Of a DNA stretch of 7,615 nt, positions 5,844 through 7,615 are shown in pieces. The number at the start of each line of letters is the position of its first letter. Positions within the stretch are counted from its first letter, which is position 1. Under the pieces are notes generated by a model. It was not told the DNA's origin, did not search any database, and saw only the letters and a program-made list of their open reading frames with translations. Origin of the DNA: Methanobacteriota archaeon (lineage in GTDB: Archaea; Halobacteriota; Methanosarcinia; Methanosarcinales; Methanosarcinaceae); contig JAUPKV010000628.1 of NCBI GenBank assembly GCA_030837265.1, forward strand, positions 1 through 7,615, given 5' to 3'. The translations under genes and the position numbers were made by a program.

Positions 5844-6527
5844 ATGACAGCAGAAAGCCCAATTATCGAGCTTAAAGACCTGACAAAAACCTACACAGAC
5901 GGGACGGAATTTCACGCTCTCGATCATGTGAGTCTGAGAATAGAGAGAGGGGAATTCGTAGCTATCGTAGGGCCATCGGGTTCGGGCAAAAGTACACTTA
6001 TGCATTTGATAGGCCTGCTGGACACCCCAAGTTCAGGCACCCTCCTGTTAGATGGAAATGACGTAACAAAAATGTCGGACAAAGCACGTTCCGAGATGAG
6101 AAACAGGATGCTTGGCTTTATTTTCCAGTATCACCACCTGCTTCCGGATTTCACAGCCCTGGAAAATGTAATGATGCCGCTCTTGATTGCTGGAAATGAT
6201 AGGAAAGAAGCAATGAAAACTGCCGAAAAACTTTTGAAAGAGGTAGGGCTTGAAGACCGGATGGATCACAGGCCCAATGAACTTTCAGGTGGGCAGAACC
6301 AGAGGGTTGCAATAGCAAGAGCATTGAGCTGTGCTCCTGCAATCGTGCTCGGGGACGAGCCTACAGGCAACCTGGATACAAAAACGGGTGACATGATCTA
6401 TGATCTGCTCCGGCATCTCAACAATGAGTATAACCAGACATTTATTGTGGTTACTCATAACGAGGACCTGGCCTCAAAAGCAGATAAAATTATCAGGCTT
6501 GTGGATGGAAAAATAGCGAATCAGTAA
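5844..6527 (+). CDS. MacB/LolD-type ABC transporter ATP-binding protein
   Basis: All nucleotide-binding motifs are present in this 227-residue protein: Walker A GPSGSGKST (43-51), Q-loop Gln95, signature LSGGQ (147-151), Walker B AIVLGDEP with Asp171 and Glu172, D-loop GNLD (175-178) and H-loop His205. Length and the LLDTPSSGTLLLDG and DEPTGNLD segments place it in the LolD/MacB/FtsE-like group (COG1136). It would sit on the cytoplasmic face, dimerise and drive the two permeases. It is the last gene of the cluster. The start is ATG with AAGGG ten bases upstream; no other start is plausible. All catalytic residues are intact, so it should be active. Confidence 0.96.
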   Translation: MTAESPIIELKDLTKTYTDGTEFHALDHVSLRIERGEFVAIVGPSGSGKSTLMHLIGLLDTPSSGTLLLDGNDVTKMSDKARSEMRNRMLGFIFQYHHLLPDFTALENVMMPLLIAGNDRKEAMKTAEKLLKEVGLEDRMDHRPNELSGGQNQRVAIARALSCAPAIVLGDEPTGNLDTKTGDMIYDLLRHLNNEYNQTFIVVTHNEDLASKADKIIRLVDGKIANQ

Positions 6528-6554
6528 GTAAAATATGAAGTAAAAAGGGAGAAT

Positions 6555-6572
6555 AGACCGGTTTTCCAGTCT
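6555..6572. terminator. Short hairpin between convergent genes
   Basis: AGACCGG, TTTT, CCAGTCT forms a stem of seven positions with one C/A mismatch and a four-base loop. It lies in the 44-base gap between the ATPase stop and the nitroreductase stop, touching the latter. It could end transcription from both sides, but it lacks a long T run. Confidence 0.3.
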
Positions 6573-7456
6573 TAAATCCAGCTTACACTGGCCAACGGGC
6601 GCTTGATGCCCTTTCGGAATTTATATCGCGGGTAACCCAGCATCATGCAACATACAACCTCATGATCCTTAGGAATTTTTAGCATCTCCTGCAGTTCGGA
6701 GGAATGATTGACTGCAGGTGGAATTAAACCGCTCACAGTCACACCCAGGCCCAGGGAATGGGCAGCCAGAAAGGCATAAGTTAGAGCGATACAGGCATCC
6801 ACTGTATGGGTCTCCGCCGATTTATGGGCATGAAAGAGCATTAAGGCTGGTGCCCCCCAGGTTATTTCATCACTGTTTGTCTTCTTCATCTCCGGCAAGC
6901 GAATGGACATCAACGGAAGGAGATGGTTCTTGATGGAAGAGAAGGTCTCAGCGTCGGTCTGGTTTTTTATGGCAAAGCGAATAACAGGGTTTTTCATCCA
7001 CTTCAGAATGTCTTCATAAATCTTTGTAATAGTAGGCAGCATCTTAAGGATAGTTGACCGTTCTTGGATCACCGTGACATGTGTCTTATGTGGAGGAAAG
7101 CCCATAGGTGCCTGCGTAATTGCCTGAACTATTTGCTCAAGGAACTCCCGGGGAACAGGTTGGTCTTTGAAATTCCTTATTGAACGGCGTGTTATTAAAA
7201 GGTCAAAAAAGGCCTGATAATTCGGGATATTCTCGGGCAGATCAAGAAGATCTTTATCAGAAAGACCTGAGATGCTTATAGAACCTTTGGGACAAATAGC
7301 CATGCAATGAGCACAGCGGACGCAGGTTTGAGCTCGATCCGGGTTGGGAAAGGGCAATTCACCTTTCGAATGGTTGATGGCCCTAACCGGACAGATACTG
7401 GCGCACGCTCCGCATTTGGAACATGTTTCCTGATTGACAATCATGTCATTAGTCAT
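6572..7456 (-). CDS. Ferredoxin-nitroreductase fusion protein (2x[4Fe-4S] + FMN)
   Basis: Residues 1-65 form a bacterial-type two-cluster ferredoxin module. The first motif is CSKCGACASICP (Cys12, 15, 18, 22) and the second CVRCAHCMAICP (Cys45, 48, 51, 55). From about residue 83 a nitroreductase domain starts with the FMN phosphate-binding RRSIRNFKDQPV (90-101) and continues with APMGFPPHKTHVTV, WGAPALMLFHA and GLGVTVSGLIPPAV to residue 294. This fused architecture occurs in anaerobes. It likely uses reduced ferredoxin or a similar donor to reduce an organic substrate (nitro compound, quinone or other) through FMN in the cytoplasm; the real substrate is unknown. AAGGAGC lies upstream of the ATG at a normal distance, inside the end of the preceding regulator gene. 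The stop of that gene is two bases before this start, so the two are probably co-transcribed and coupled. Confidence 0.93.
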   Translation of the reverse strand: MTNDMIVNQETCSKCGACASICPVRAINHSKGELPFPNPDRAQTCVRCAHCMAICPKGSISISGLSDKDLLDLPENIPNYQAFFDLLITRRSIRNFKDQPVPREFLEQIVQAITQAPMGFPPHKTHVTVIQERSTILKMLPTITKIYEDILKWMKNPVIRFAIKNQTDAETFSSIKNHLLPLMSIRLPEMKKTNSDEITWGAPALMLFHAHKSAETHTVDACIALTYAFLAAHSLGLGVTVSGLIPPAVNHSSELQEMLKIPKDHEVVCCMMLGYPRYKFRKGIKRPLASVSWI

Positions 7457-7458
7457 TT

Positions 7459-7615
7459 TTATTGCTCCTTTTCAGGTTTTTTGCTCCATTTTTCAGGTAT
7501 CAACAAAGAATTGATAAAAACTTCTTCAAAACCTTTGACGGTTTCCTCATACGAAATATCTTTATTTACTGACAGGTACCAGAGCACTCCATCTAAAGCT
7601 GATTCATAAGCTAAC
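7459..7615 (-). CDS. C-terminal end of a probable TetR-type regulator (partial)
   Basis: The last 51 codons of a minus-strand gene enter from the right edge; the reading frame begins at base 7614. The peptide starts LAYESALDGVLWYLSVNK and ends in a charged PEKWSKKPEKEQ tail, then TAA. The A-x-DG-hydrophobic segment followed by a short loop and an amphipathic helix (EETVKGFEEVFINSLL) resembles the last two helices of TetR-family ligand domains. The DNA-binding end is outside the window, so family membership is inferred. Its place two bases ahead of the nitroreductase gene fits a regulator of that enzyme. It is not the same protein as the 1202-1804 regulator, whose C-terminus differs. Confidence 0.6.
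   Translation of the reverse strand, partial: LAYESALDGVLWYLSVNKDISYEETVKGFEEVFINSLLIPEKWSKKPEKEQ

Noticed and set aside
1..7615. Insertion sequence or integrated element
   Set aside because: No transposase, integrase, tRNA gene or long terminal inverted repeats are visible. The direct repeats seen are local promoter or spacer duplications.

Overview
The window looks like chromosomal DNA of a methanogenic archaeon, most probably Methanosarcina or a close relative. The signs are archaeal TATA-like boxes, GGTGATC/AGGAGGT Shine-Dalgarno sites, moderate A+T content, a secreted protein with a PGF-CTERM tail, a two-subunit class I fumarase and a ferredoxin-nitroreductase fusion. The genus is an inference from gene content and style; no search was run.

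Left end (1-1201): two minus-strand genes encode the alpha subunit and the start of the beta subunit of an iron-sulfur (class I) fumarate/tartrate hydratase. Their stop and start codons overlap. The alpha subunit starts at TTG behind a perfect GGTGATC ribosome site. A 298-base leader and intergenic stretch lies upstream.

Centre (1202-6527): a minus-strand TetR-type repressor gene is divergent from a plus-strand cluster. The cluster holds a secreted, C-terminally anchored beta-sandwich protein, two paralogous MacB/LolC-type permeases of identical length (388 residues) and a LolD/MacB-type ATPase. The divergent region holds two copies of a 15-base palindrome (GTGAACnTTGTTCAC), each within a roughly 40-base direct repeat that also carries a TATA-like stretch. 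This is the arrangement expected if the TetR protein represses itself and the export operon. Two unrelated tandem-repeat arrays sit between the operon genes: six 16-base units after the surface-protein gene and three 17-base units before the ATPase gene. The simplest reading is a regulated ABC exporter or membrane-extraction machine with its own cell-surface partner. Its substrate cannot be told from sequence.

Right end (6528-7615): convergent to the operon lies a two-gene minus-strand unit. It holds the C-terminal end of a probable second TetR-type regulator, running off the window, followed two bases later by a protein with two [4Fe-4S] ferredoxin motifs fused to a nitroreductase domain.

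The most interesting parts are the duplicated operator/promoter module, the surface-protein/exporter operon, the two tandem-repeat arrays, the tetR translation start (a perfect Shine-Dalgarno site facing a CTG codon) and its TAG stop, which may be partly read as pyrrolysine if the host is Methanosarcina.
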